Positions 5,847 to 13,412 of a stretch of DNA of 39,268 nucleotides are shown piece by piece. The position numbers were made by a program, and so were the translations under genes. Under the pieces are notes generated by a model. It was not told where the DNA came from. It was given only the letters and a program-made list of their open reading frames with translations, and did not search any database. How positions within the stretch are numbered: the first letter of the stretch is position 1; each line of letters begins with the position of its first letter. The stretch is from a virus, in the IMG/VR virus record IMGVR_UViG_3300046501_000349, positions 1-39,268 of that record. One strand, 5' to 3'.

Positions 5847-7076
5847 ATGAGAGTAGAAAAAGCCGTATTAGGAACCATGTTAAAAGAAAACTATTTACTG
5901 GACGATACCATATTAACACCAGGGCATTTCCAATCAACAGAACATCGTAATTTATTTCGTGCGGTTAAAGAATTACGAGAGAGTCATAGTGTTATAGACT
6001 TGATTTCCATTCCAAGCCATATTAACCCAAAGGAAATTGGCGGTGTATCGTATTTAGTGGAATTGATGTCCTTCGCTAATGTAGAAAAGTTTGAAGCTTA
6101 TCAAGACATCATTCATGAACGATGGAAACACAAAGAGAAGTTAAACATCCTAAACAACGCTCTTGAAAATGATGATCCAGTCGAAACGATTGTTAAAAAG
6201 TTGGACGACCTTATGGAATCCAAATTAGATGACCACAGCAGTATTACAGACCAGCTCTCTAAACTGTATGAAGCACCTTATGAGAAAAAGGAATTCAAAC
6301 GGGGAGCCATGACAGGCATTAAGGAATTAGACACGATGACAAACGGACTACAGGATAGTGAGTTAATCATCGTAGCAGCTAGACCTTCTATGGGGAAATC
6401 AGATGCGATGCTGCAGTTTGCGAAAACGTCTGGCTATCAAGGTTACTTGCCTATTGTCTTTTCATTAGAAATGAGCGCAGAAAGTTTAACACAGCGGTTA
6501 ATTGGTTCAGAAGGAAAATACAACCGGGCCAAACTTAGGAACCCCGAACAACTATTGTCAGAGGAACAAAAGAAAAGATGGACATCGGTTATTAATCAGA
6601 TTGATAAAACCAAGATGCAAATTTTTGATAGCTCAGGGCAAAAGTTAACGGAGATCCGAAGCAAGACAAGAAAAATGATGAATCTGTATCCAGACAAAAA
6701 GCCTATCGTGTTTATTGACTACCTTACCCTTATCAAACCGAACGAAAAAGGAATGAACATGCACCTTCAAGTATCGGAGATTACCAAAGGCTTAAAGGCG
6801 ATGGCGAAAGAGTTTACGTGTCCAGTAGTCACATTAGCACAGCTTTCAAGGAGTTTAGAACAAAGGCAGGATAAACGACCGATGAATTCCGATTTAAGGG
6901 AGTCTGGAAGTATCGAGGAAGATGCAGACTTGATTATCATGCTCTATAGGGATGCGTATTACTCGAAAAAAGAGGATGACAAGTCAATGGAGTTTATTGT
7001 CACGAAGCAACGGAATGGGCCAACAGGAACCGTTATAACAACTTACAGCAAAAACACAGGGGAGATTGAGGGATGA
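5847..7076 (+). CDS. dnaB: DnaB-type replicative helicase
   Basis: A 409-residue protein. Residues 1-100 resemble the DnaB N-terminal domain (AVLGTMLKENYLLDDTILTP, STEHRNLF). The RecA-like core starts near 153 (MTGIKELDTMTNGLQDSELI), with Walker A ARPSMGKSD at 178-186, Walker B IVFIDYL with D291, and a C-terminal LAQLSRSLEQRQDKRPMNSD then LRESGSIEEDADLIIMLYRD signature. It is slightly shorter than chromosomal DnaB (about 450). It unwinds DNA at the fork, probably loaded by the upstream initiator. Its stop overlaps the next ATG as ATGA. Confidence 0.92.
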   Translation: MRVEKAVLGTMLKENYLLDDTILTPGHFQSTEHRNLFRAVKELRESHSVIDLISIPSHINPKEIGGVSYLVELMSFANVEKFEAYQDIIHERWKHKEKLNILNNALENDDPVETIVKKLDDLMESKLDDHSSITDQLSKLYEAPYEKKEFKRGAMTGIKELDTMTNGLQDSELIIVAARPSMGKSDAMLQFAKTSGYQGYLPIVFSLEMSAESLTQRLIGSEGKYNRAKLRNPEQLLSEEQKKRWTSVINQIDKTKMQIFDSSGQKLTEIRSKTRKMMNLYPDKKPIVFIDYLTLIKPNEKGMNMHLQVSEITKGLKAMAKEFTCPVVTLAQLSRSLEQRQDKRPMNSDLRESGSIEEDADLIIMLYRDAYYSKKEDDKSMEFIVTKQRNGPTGTVITTYSKNTGEIEG

Positions 7077-7492
7077 CATATATCGAACTATATCATGAAT
7101 GCTTGATGTACGAAGAATATAAACTCGCTTATAAAATACTCCACTTACAAAAAAGAGGAATCATAGGGTTTGCAGACCCATACGATCCCAGCAAGTTTAA
7201 TGAAATTGATGCAACTCTTTTACGAGAAGAGTACAAACAAAATGAAATGGGCTTTATTCGGTATAAAGCCTTTGCCTTAAAAGTAAATGAACTCTTTTAC
7301 TTTATTATCGCAGAAAATTCGATATCTGCCCAGTTGTTTGCTAAAAACATCTTAAAACTGGAATTCACTAAATGCTATGAGTACGACCTTGATACAAGCA
7401 TATTCATTAATAATTCATTTATGACCTTTCGTGAGATAAAAAATACAAAAGAAGAACTACCAGCACTTGTTGGATGTTACAAAAAGGATTAA
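7073..7492 (+). CDS. Hypothetical protein coupled to helicase
   Basis: A 139-residue protein that starts in an ATGA overlap with the helicase stop. The N-terminal 40 residues are helical (LYHECLMYEEYKLAYKILHL), the rest looks like mixed alpha/beta (FIRYKAFALKVNELFYFIIA). No motif recognised. The coupling suggests a replication role, but that is inference. Confidence 0.7.
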   Translation: MTYIELYHECLMYEEYKLAYKILHLQKRGIIGFADPYDPSKFNEIDATLLREEYKQNEMGFIRYKAFALKVNELFYFIIAENSISAQLFAKNILKLEFTKCYEYDLDTSIFINNSFMTFREIKNTKEELPALVGCYKKD

Positions 7493-7557
7493 TTCGAGGA
7501 GCGCAGCAGAATGTGTCTTTGACAGAAAGTGCGAACTAATTAAAAGGAGGAATTAAG

Positions 7558-7791
7558 ATGAAAGTAACGATAAGAAAAGCTTCGGATAACGAGACAATCA
7601 TTGAGGTACAAACAAGAAACGGAATAAAGGATTTAGTTCTTACTAAAACAGAACACGGTTACTCATATAAGGATTTTTCAGATTGGGATATTTCAGATGA
7701 TAATTACTACGACTTAGAAGATTTGGTTGATAATCTTGGACATAAGATGATGGGCAATAAATCCTCATTGAATGTTTCTTATGCAGATTAG
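7558..7791 (+). CDS. Hypothetical acidic protein
   Basis: A 77-residue, beta-rich then strongly acidic protein (FSDWDISDDNYYDLEDLVDN). The ribosome site is AAAAGGAGG. Acidic mimic-like composition is notable, but there is no family assignment. A 65-base spacer without recognisable signals separates it from the previous gene. Confidence 0.65.
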   Translation: MKVTIRKASDNETIIEVQTRNGIKDLVLTKTEHGYSYKDFSDWDISDDNYYDLEDLVDNLGHKMMGNKSSLNVSYAD

Positions 7792-7828
7792 TACGTCTTA
7801 CGATCAAATAGTGAAGGAGACTTTCCAA

Positions 7829-7999
7829 ATGGAACTGTTTGACTATAACCAACTGTTCTACAACGAGTGCATCGACTACCTAGAAACTTTATGGAACCGA
7901 AGATTAAATGAACATGAACGGCATGTTTTATTGATTGGCTACAGGTATGGGCGGCAAATAGAGATGGAAAATGAGATTAGAATCTTAGAGGTGAAATAG
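7829..7999 (+). CDS. Small hypothetical protein
   Basis: A 56-residue protein (MELFDYNQLFYNECIDYLET then LWNRRLNEHERHVLLIGYRY), helical and aromatic-rich. I start it at the ATG at 7829, nine bases after AAGGAGA; an upstream ATG at 7772 overlaps the previous gene and has no ribosome site. It ends directly at the ATG of the DUF3310 gene. Confidence 0.65.
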   Translation: MELFDYNQLFYNECIDYLETLWNRRLNEHERHVLLIGYRYGRQIEMENEIRILEVK

Positions 8000-8245
8000 A
8001 TGTCAGAGTTTTTTGAAACGCTACCTTTTGAAGATGAAATTAATACACCTTCTCATTATCATAAGGGCGGCATTGATGTGATTGGCTTTGCGGAGTTTCA
8101 CTACTCCAAGGATGAATTAAAAGGGTTTTATCGTATTAACATTCTGAAATACGTGGATCGGTACGACAAAAAAGGCGGCATGAAGGATTTACAGAAAAGT
8201 GAGTTTTACCTCCATAAACTAATGGAATTGGAGAGAAACGGATGA
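8000..8245 (+). CDS. DUF3310 protein
   Basis: An 81-residue protein with the DUF3310 pattern: INTPSHYHKGGIDVIGFAEF, then FYRINILKYVDRYDKKGGMK and KSEFYLHKLMEL. The family is widespread in phages, often called SaV-like or annotated as a putative nucleotide kinase by association, but no enzymatic activity is clear. It neighbours nucleotide and recombination genes. It overlaps the next gene by ATGA. Confidence 0.88.
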   Translation: MSEFFETLPFEDEINTPSHYHKGGIDVIGFAEFHYSKDELKGFYRINILKYVDRYDKKGGMKDLQKSEFYLHKLMELERNG

Positions 8246-8481
8246 AAAAAACATATAAACATATCAATGCTGCTTGTGACGATATAAAAAACGAGGTTGC
8301 TAGTTTACGAAAAGAAAAACGTCAATTAGAAGAAAAATGCAGTCAGATGTTAGATAAGCAGTACAAGGATGATTACAAGATGGAAAACTTGAAAAACCGA
8401 GTGGACTATTTCGCCAAAGAAGCAGCTAAATTTGAAAAAGAAAACAAGGTACTAAGGGAAGTTATCCGGTTATGGGTATAA
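8242..8481 (+). CDS. Coiled-coil hypothetical protein
   Basis: A 79-residue, highly charged helical protein with heptad repeats (SLRKEKRQLEEKCSQMLDKQ, and KEAAKFEKENKVLREVI). It overlaps both neighbours by a few bases. Likely a dimeric coiled coil; function unknown. Confidence 0.65.
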   Translation: MKKTYKHINAACDDIKNEVASLRKEKRQLEEKCSQMLDKQYKDDYKMENLKNRVDYFAKEAAKFEKENKVLREVIRLWV

Positions 8482-8885
8482 ACTTCTCACCAGCTCCAAA
8501 GCCGAGTCACAATCGTCGGGTGAAAAAGAGTGGAGATCGGAGCAAGTTTTCTAAGATGGTCCGGGATGAAGTGAAAGAGTATTACGATAACACTTGCCAG
8601 GTATGTGGGGGTAAAGGGATTCATTTACACCATGTTTGTTTTAGAAGCCAAGGCGGTCGTGGAGTATTTAGTAATGCGATGTTGTGCTGCAATTCCTGCC
8701 ATAAAGAAATTCACTTAGACAATGAAAAAGCTCAATACTGGAAAGAAGTATATAAAAAGAAATTTGGATCCCTATATTTTATGGATAAAGAAGACCTGGA
8801 ATACAAACAACTCACCCAAGAACTTCAACAAGAAGATAAACAGTTGAAGGAGTGGGAAAGAAGCAATGGCAAATTCCGATATTAG
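8472..8885 (+). CDS. HNH endonuclease
   Basis: A 137-residue protein with an HNH fold: first zinc pair CQVC (C42, C45), catalytic HLHHVCFRS (H53, H54), N68, second pair CNSC (C73, C76) and H81. The C-terminal tail is charged. HNH proteins near the terminase can be required for cleavage of concatemers, but this one is 5 kb from terS, among recombination genes, so it may act in recombination. It overlaps both neighbouring genes. Confidence 0.85.
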   Translation: MGINFSPAPKPSHNRRVKKSGDRSKFSKMVRDEVKEYYDNTCQVCGGKGIHLHHVCFRSQGGRGVFSNAMLCCNSCHKEIHLDNEKAQYWKEVYKKKFGSLYFMDKEDLEYKQLTQELQQEDKQLKEWERSNGKFRY

Positions 8886-9024
8886 TTGGATTGAATGGCA
8901 AAAGTTAGTGATTCGTGAGGATTACAAGGATATAAAAATAGCCTTACCAGTCAGAGATAAGATTCAACAACAGTTTGAAAAATCGGTGCAAGAATCACTT
9001 CCTAAGGTTAAACGAAATGATTAG
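8866..9024 (+). CDS. Small hypothetical protein
   Basis: A 52-residue frame starting at ATG inside the end of the HNH gene, with GAAAGAAG shortly before. It contains WIEWQKLVIREDYKDIKIAL and a basic end. It overlaps the next gene by eight bases. Called from overlap architecture and ribosome site; no family recognised. Confidence 0.5.
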   Translation: MANSDISWIEWQKLVIREDYKDIKIALPVRDKIQQQFEKSVQESLPKVKRND

Positions 9025-9193
9025 GCGTGTTACCCAGCATAAGAAACGCACTTTCGATGGGGAAGAATTGGCTATCGTTACGATTTTTGAAGAAGGTATT
9101 AGGAAGAAAGATACACGGGATCGATTGACTAAGAAGCATCAGTTTTTAGTGAAACGCAGGGCACGTTTTAAGTTGATTGAGGAAAAAGCATAA
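9017..9193 (+). CDS. Small basic hypothetical protein
   Basis: A 58-residue, very basic protein (MIRRVTQHKKRTFDGEELAI, then KKDTRDRLTKKHQFLVKRRA). I start it at ATG 9017 in the eight-base overlap with the previous gene; a longer frame from 8975 has no ribosome site. The composition suggests nucleic acid binding. Confidence 0.55.
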   Translation: MIRRVTQHKKRTFDGEELAIVTIFEEGIRKKDTRDRLTKKHQFLVKRRARFKLIEEKA

Positions 9194-9294
9194 AGAAATC
9201 CAATTTAAATTATATGTCAAGGTATAGAGGAACAGTCAAGAGAACAAACGCTTTTGACGCAAATTGTGCCGTAACAAAAGGGAGGAATTCAAGA

Positions 9295-9525
9295 ATGAAA
9301 GAAATGGTTGATAATTTATATGAACAAGTAACGAGTATGAACGCTGGAGAAGGACACATCCAAATGGATGGTATTAAAAAGGATGTTGAAGCAACATTAG
9401 TTATTTCTTTATACCACGGACAAAGACCTGCACATAAGGTTCTTGAAGAATTATACTCATGGGCAGAAGGACACGGTTTTCAATATGTATTAGACAAGAT
9501 TCATGAGTTTGAAGAAATGATTTAG
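9295..9525 (+). CDS. Hypothetical protein
   Basis: A 76-residue protein starting after GGGAGGAA. It is a soluble alpha-helical protein (GIKKDVEATLVISLYHGQRP then AHKVLEELYSWAEGHGFQYV). The frame extends upstream to 9214 without a ribosome site, and I regard that part as leader. It precedes ssb. Function unknown. Confidence 0.65.
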   Translation: MKEMVDNLYEQVTSMNAGEGHIQMDGIKKDVEATLVISLYHGQRPAHKVLEELYSWAEGHGFQYVLDKIHEFEEMI

Positions 9526-9567
9526 TTCACATTACGAAGAAAAGTTGAAATATTAGGAGGAAAACAA

Positions 9568-9975
9568 ATGAACGTAATTACTTTAACAGGGAATGCAACG
9601 AAGGATTTTGAACTACGCTACACACCCAATGGAAAACCCGTGGGATCTGGAACAATTGCAGTAAGACGTGACTTTAAAAATCAGCAAGGCGAATACGAAA
9701 CAGACTTTATCAATCTAGTGGTACTAGGCAAACTCTCTGAAATTATGGCAAATCATATTCGCAAAGGTGATAAGCTTGGAGTAACAGGCAGACTACAAAT
9801 TCGTATTTGGGATAAGGACAACGGGGAAAAAGCGTACTTTACAGAAGTAGTTGTGAATGGATTTGACTTCCCGGATAAGAAGAAACAGGAAAATTCTGCA
9901 CCAAAATATACAGCAGATCCCGGTGATCCGTTTCAAGGCGGAATAGATATTAATTCGGACGATTTACCGTTTTGA
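9568..9975 (+). CDS. ssb: Single-stranded DNA-binding protein
   Basis: A 135-residue SSB: OB fold at residues 1-105 (MNVITLTGNATKDFELRYTP, then DFINLVVLGKLSEIMANHI and GDKLGVTGRLQIRIW), a short disordered linker and the acidic tip DINSDDLPF that docks partner proteins. It is shorter than chromosomal SSB (about 170), usual for phage copies. It protects single strands during replication and Erf-mediated recombination. The ribosome site is TAGGAGGAAA. Confidence 0.95.
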   Translation: MNVITLTGNATKDFELRYTPNGKPVGSGTIAVRRDFKNQQGEYETDFINLVVLGKLSEIMANHIRKGDKLGVTGRLQIRIWDKDNGEKAYFTEVVVNGFDFPDKKKQENSAPKYTADPGDPFQGGIDINSDDLPF

Positions 9976-10571
9976 GTGGTACTAGATGGAAATGGACCGA
10001 CGAATTAATTGAAATTGAATTAAAAAAATGTATTAGTGTGCTTAAGATAAATAGAATGCCTACAGCGGACGAATTAAAACAGATAGGGAGAAATGATCTT
10101 CATTGTAAAATTTCAAGAACAAAAAAATATAGTGGGTGGGCATCTGAATTAGGTTTAGAACTTAAACATTGTGAAACTAGAATGGGTAACAAATATGAAG
10201 ATTTAGTTAAAACAAAAATTGAACAACACGGATTCAGGGTTTTAAGTATGACAACTAAGCATCCTTATGACTTGTTAGTAAGTGATGTTTTGAAAATTGA
10301 TGTAAAAGTTGGTAAGGCACATAACCACTTTGAGGCAAGAGCACATACTTTTGCTCTTAACAAAAAGTACCCGACTTGTGATTTATATATATGTGTGGCC
10401 TTAAATGAAAACGAAGAGATTGAAAGGTATTTTATCATCCCTTCCAAGCATGTTCAAATGGTTACATTAAATATTGGAAAAGAAAGCAAATATAACAAAT
10501 ATGTAGACAGATGGGGATATATTAACAAATTTATTAAACTTCATGAAAAGTTTATTGAAGAAGCTAGGTGA
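9972..10571 (+). CDS. PD-(D/E)XK-like nuclease with N-terminal helical repeat
   Basis: A 199-residue protein, TTG start overlapping the ssb stop. Residues 70-130 show the order E76, D100 (HPYDLLVS) and D110-V-K112 (LKIDVKVGK), the spacing of a PD-(D/E)XK active site, within a predicted beta-hairpin core. Residues 5-65 (LKKCISVLKINRMPTADELK) resemble homing-endonuclease-associated helical repeats. It may be a branched-DNA nuclease or a free-standing homing-type endonuclease. Family membership is inferred from motif order only. Confidence 0.55.
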   Translation: MSGTRWKWTDELIEIELKKCISVLKINRMPTADELKQIGRNDLHCKISRTKKYSGWASELGLELKHCETRMGNKYEDLVKTKIEQHGFRVLSMTTKHPYDLLVSDVLKIDVKVGKAHNHFEARAHTFALNKKYPTCDLYICVALNENEEIERYFIIPSKHVQMVTLNIGKESKYNKYVDRWGYINKFIKLHEKFIEEAR

Positions 10572-10575
10572 ACAT

Positions 10576-10845
10576 ATGAACTTTGACGAAGCAACCAAAA
10601 AGCAATTACTACAGATAGCTCTTTTTGAAGAGTGCCCAATCGAATACAAATATGAAGCAGCAAGGGAACTCAGCTTAAAAAGCTGGGGTCCCACCTTCCT
10701 ACAAAAGCTAGTGAAATATTGGGGAATGGGATTAAGTGATGTACAAATAGCCGATAAATTTGGCGTAGAAGAATGGGAAGTCCATAAACAATTATTAAAA
10801 TATAACCTGTACGGTAGCAGGGTGAAGAGGAGAAAACAAGGATGA
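10576..10845 (+). CDS. Small HTH-like protein
   Basis: An 89-residue basic protein, MNFDEATKKQLLQIALFEEC at the start and MGLSDVQIADKFGVEEWEVH as a probable helix-turn-helix. I use ATG 10576; an in-frame ATG at 10543 lies inside the nuclease gene. It overlaps dut by four bases (ATGA). Probable DNA-binding role is inferred. Confidence 0.6.
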   Translation: MNFDEATKKQLLQIALFEECPIEYKYEAARELSLKSWGPTFLQKLVKYWGMGLSDVQIADKFGVEEWEVHKQLLKYNLYGSRVKRRKQG

Positions 10846-11330
10846 ACATAGAAGAACTATTACAAATGCAGTTAGAGCTAGATATAGCCATTGGGAAAAA
10901 CTTAGGTATGGAAGAGGAATTTAATTCAGTCGAGATCGTGGATCAACGGGTGTTCGCCTTGAAAGTGGAGCTAGGCGAATTTTCAAATGAAGTAGGTTGG
11001 TTCAAATATTGGAAACAGTCGCATGTGATGGATAGAGCGAAGACGATTGAAGAGTTTGCTGATGTGATGCACTTCCTTTTATCTGTAGGTAATAGCCGGA
11101 AATATAATTTTATCAAGGAAATCACCCCATATCCTTGGATGAAGGTTCCACTAGGACGATTGTTCTGCTACATGATGGAAAACACCTATGATTCTAGTGG
11201 TAAATGGAAAAACGCCTTTGAACATTTAATTTGCATCGGATTAAAGCTGGGTTATACGGAAGAGGAAATGGTTCAAAGTTATAAGAATAAAAACGCTGAA
11301 AATTATGCTAGACAGCAAAGGGGATATTGA
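10842..11330 (+). CDS. dut: Dimeric dUTPase (MazG-like all-alpha)
   Basis: A 162-residue protein of the dUTPase_2 family (all-alpha NTP pyrophosphatase). The metal-binding signatures are VELGEFSNEVGWFKYW (E43, E46, E50) and IEEFADVMHFLLSVG (E70-E71, D74). It hydrolyses dUTP to dUMP, keeping uracil out of phage DNA. It overlaps its upstream neighbour. In staphylococcal relatives dUTPases can also relieve pathogenicity island repression, which is not implied here. Confidence 0.85.
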   Translation: MNIEELLQMQLELDIAIGKNLGMEEEFNSVEIVDQRVFALKVELGEFSNEVGWFKYWKQSHVMDRAKTIEEFADVMHFLLSVGNSRKYNFIKEITPYPWMKVPLGRLFCYMMENTYDSSGKWKNAFEHLICIGLKLGYTEEEMVQSYKNKNAENYARQQRGY

Positions 11331-11331
11331 G

Positions 11332-11445
11332 ATGACTTCCGATGAATTACGGTCCATCTTAGGAATGATAACCAATTACTCCTTTGAATATTTACAGTCT
11401 TTATCCCATGAAGAACTACTAAAAATGTACGAGGAGAGACACTAA
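11332..11445 (+). CDS. 37-residue hypothetical protein
   Basis: A short acidic helical peptide (TSDELRSILGMITNYSFEYL) starting two bases after dut with AAAGGGG ahead of the ATG, and sharing one base with the resolvase ATG. Small acidic peptides of this kind, often with an EELLKMYEER-like tail, are common in Bacillus phages. Function unknown. Confidence 0.5.
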   Translation: MTSDELRSILGMITNYSFEYLQSLSHEELLKMYEERH

Positions 11446-11942
11446 TGACTCGGTATGTAGGCATTGACCCATCCACTAAAACAGGATTAGCCATTATAGA
11501 TAAGTATGGAAACATCATCAATGCAGCTGACATCACGACAAAAGAAAAGAAAGATCCTCACCGTTTCTCTGATATAGCCGACAAGATTATTGATGAACTG
11601 GAACCAAACGACATTATCACCATTGAAGGATTCTCTTACGGCTCCAAAGGTAAGGGGGTCAGCTTCCAATATGGGTTAGGCTGGATTATCCGACACATGT
11701 TGATTGAAAGAGGATTTACCTATACAGAAGTACCTCCAACATCGGTAAAGAAATTCGCAACAGGTAAAGGAAACACCAAGAAAGATGAAATGGTGCTGCC
11801 GATTTATAAAAAGTGGGGATTTGAACACACCTCTGATAACGTTCGAGATGCCTTTGTGTTGGCTCAAATGGCAAAAGGGATATATGACTCAAGCAATCTT
11901 ACAAACTACCAAAAGGACGCATTGGAGAAGGTGAGTAAATGA
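11445..11942 (+). CDS. RuvC-like Holliday junction resolvase
   Basis: A 165-residue RNase H-fold protein: GIDPSTKTG with catalytic D8, DIITIEGFSYG with E61, and the C-terminal HTSDNVRDAFVLAQMA with D131 and D135. This is the RuvC/phage crossover-resolvase pattern. It resolves four-way junctions from Erf recombination and replication before packaging. The ribosome site is GAGGAGA. Its stop overlaps the next small frame as ATGA. Confidence 0.88.
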   Translation: MTRYVGIDPSTKTGLAIIDKYGNIINAADITTKEKKDPHRFSDIADKIIDELEPNDIITIEGFSYGSKGKGVSFQYGLGWIIRHMLIERGFTYTEVPPTSVKKFATGKGNTKKDEMVLPIYKKWGFEHTSDNVRDAFVLAQMAKGIYDSSNLTNYQKDALEKVSK

Positions 11943-12055
11943 CGTTCATCGCTTTTCTGTTAGCTCTATGGTTGTTTGTAAAGGAGGACAAAGAGGATGA
12001 ACGAAAGAGAGTCAAAGAAAGATTGGACCGAGGATTACCTAAAAGACCTAATTAA
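11939..12055 (+). CDS. Small membrane peptide overlapping next gene
   Basis: A 38-residue frame starting in an ATGA overlap with the resolvase. It holds one membrane span (FIAFLLALWLFV) and a basic tail (KRVKERLDRGLPKRPN) that is read in a different frame from the first 19 codons of the following gene. The strong AAAGGAGG inside it belongs to that following gene. Translation is plausible by coupling, but unproven. Confidence 0.4.
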   Translation: MTFIAFLLALWLFVKEDKEDERKRVKERLDRGLPKRPN

Positions 12056-12407
12056 ATATAATAACCAACTAAAACAGGTGCCAGACGAAGGCAGAATCAT
12101 GAGAATTGAAATCCTCTCCAAACAATTAGTTTTAATTGGGAAGTTGGCTGCAGAGTTTTCGGAGCGGTATAAGAAAATCTATGCTACCCGAAAAAGAGTA
12201 CATGCAGAAGCCTATATCAGAGCGACGAGAAACAAAGCGGCAGAAGCCGAGTTAGCAGTTATAGACATACGTTTAGAAGAAGCAGAAGGCTACGGCAATA
12301 TGAAAAGATGGTCCAATGCGTTTGACAGCACGAAAGAGGAAATAAACGCCTTAAAATACAAAGTAAAAATTGATATAGAGGACGGATCATCGAGGAGGGG
12401 AAGTTGA
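11997..12407 (+). CDS. Hypothetical helical protein
   Basis: A 136-residue charged helical protein (YLKDLIKYNNQLKQVPDEGR, KLAAEFSERYKKIYATRKRV) ending in DIEDGSSRRGS. The ribosome site AAAGGAGGACAAAGAGG is strong. It lies just before the late activator gene, where many Bacillus and staphylococcal phages have a conserved hypothetical gene. Function unknown. Confidence 0.65.
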   Translation: MNERESKKDWTEDYLKDLIKYNNQLKQVPDEGRIMRIEILSKQLVLIGKLAAEFSERYKKIYATRKRVHAEAYIRATRNKAAEAELAVIDIRLEEAEGYGNMKRWSNAFDSTKEEINALKYKVKIDIEDGSSRRGS

Positions 12408-12836
12408 TTGGCAATAGCAACCAAACTAAAGAAGGCAACATTCAAACACATTGAATCTGAACTATACGGATATCATGACACTCTAAGAGAAATAGACAAC
12501 CTACGAAAAGACATCATGTTCTGTAATGAAAATGAGGACGAAAATATAGGAGGGGGAAGAAACAATCTTCCTTCCTCGCCCACTGAACGGATTGCGACAA
12601 GGCTTGCCACGCATAAACGGTTAACCCAGCTAGAAGAAGTCACCAATGCCATTTATAAAGTGTTTCAAGGGTTGCCAGAGGATTATCAGAAGTTAGTGAG
12701 GTTAAAGTATTGGACCCGACCTCAAACGCTGACATGGGAAGGAATTGCTGATAAACTGTTTATAACGAGTCGTCAAGCTATGAGATGGCGTGATGAAATA
12801 GTGTGGTCAATCGGGGAGGTATTAGGATGGAGATAG
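12408..12836 (+). CDS. RinA/ArpU-like late transcription activator
   Basis: A 142-residue protein. The N-terminal KKATFKHIESELYGYHDTLR and the C-terminal sigma-region-4-like HTH (GLPEDYQKLVRLKYWTRPQT, then WEGIADKLFITSRQAMRWRD) match the RinA/ArpU family, which switches on the structural operon in staphylococcal and Bacillus phages. TTG start after GAGGAGGGGAAG. It lies 250 bases before the terminase control region, where a direct repeat abuts the -35 of a good promoter; I infer that is its target. Confidence 0.8.
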   Translation: MAIATKLKKATFKHIESELYGYHDTLREIDNLRKDIMFCNENEDENIGGGRNNLPSSPTERIATRLATHKRLTQLEEVTNAIYKVFQGLPEDYQKLVRLKYWTRPQTLTWEGIADKLFITSRQAMRWRDEIVWSIGEVLGWR

Positions 12837-13081
12837 TAAATGAATATGACAAGCTTTGTCAAAAGATTTGGGAATTAAGAAAAGCGTTTTATATGCAAAA
12901 CAAGGGAATTGAACCCAATACAGTAAATGTAGGTTATGATGAGTTCTATACCTTAAAAAACGGAAATCATTTAATTGTAGGAAATATGGAAAATAACACA
13001 GAAGAATATATGGTTTTTGGAATGAAGATAAACCGTGTTGTTGAGGATAACTATTTGTCCGTTGGTCATATGATTGAATAA
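12827..13081 (+). CDS. Hypothetical protein
   Basis: An 84-residue protein starting at ATG 12827, inside the end of the activator gene, with GGGGAGGT before it. Predicted alpha then beta: EYDKLCQKIWELRKAFYMQN, then NHLIVGNMENNTEEYMVFGM. It is the last gene before the late control region, which it touches directly. Family unknown. Confidence 0.6.
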   Translation: MEIVNEYDKLCQKIWELRKAFYMQNKGIEPNTVNVGYDEFYTLKNGNHLIVGNMENNTEEYMVFGMKINRVVEDNYLSVGHMIE

Positions 13082-13128
13082 TGTCACTTTCATGTCACTT
13101 TTGACACGTTTTTACATGATATTATGAT
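13081..13128 (+). promoter_or_regulatory. Candidate late promoter with upstream direct repeat
   Basis: TTGACA (13101-13106), a 16-base spacer and TATGAT (13123-13128) make a near-consensus promoter. Directly ahead lies ATGTCACTTT twice (13081-13090 and 13092-13101), an 11-base periodic direct repeat that abuts the -35. Paired repeats on one helix face are what an activator such as the RinA-like protein at 12408 would bind. Promoter is seen; regulator assignment is inferred. Confidence 0.65.
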
Positions 13129-13134
13129 AGTATA

Positions 13135-13252
13135 AGGGATTCGGAAAAGTCCCGGCAAACAAACGTTAGATTCCTGTGAATTATGCTTTATCTTTTTTGT
13201 CACATATAAAGGCCGTACTGTTTATCTGGGGGGATGCAGTATGGCCTTTTTA
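13135..13252 (+). ncRNA. Candidate short transcript from late promoter to terminator
   Basis: From the predicted start near 13135 to the terminator at 13208-13252 there is no plausible coding frame with a ribosome site. The roughly 118-nt transcript would be either a small RNA or the leader of an attenuated late operon. Nothing in it matches an RNA family that I recognise. Confidence 0.35.
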
Positions 13253-13256
13253 TTTT
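13208..13256 (+). terminator. Rho-independent terminator
   Basis: AAGGCCGTACTG (13209-13220) pairs with CAGTATGGCCTT (13237-13248), one G-U pair in 12, and TTTTTATTTT follows. The loop is 16 bases. It lies between the late promoter and terS, so structural transcription needs read-through or another promoter. Confidence 0.85.
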
Positions 13257-13412
13257 GGTGTGCCTTCGGGCGGGTAAAAAGCAATCATAAAAGCCAATGG
13301 TGGGGGCGGTTGCTACATTTATTGTCTAGAGGGTATTACGGTATCTTGTGGAGAGTAAATGAAGGAATTAACTTTCTTTTGTCGTATATAATGAGACAAG
13401 GAGGGATTTAAT

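Noticed and set aside
13257-13380. cos or pac site in the GC-rich strings GGGCGGG and GGTGGGGGCGG
   Set aside because: The place before terS is right, but no diagnostic repeats or symmetry could be confirmed, so no packaging site is called.
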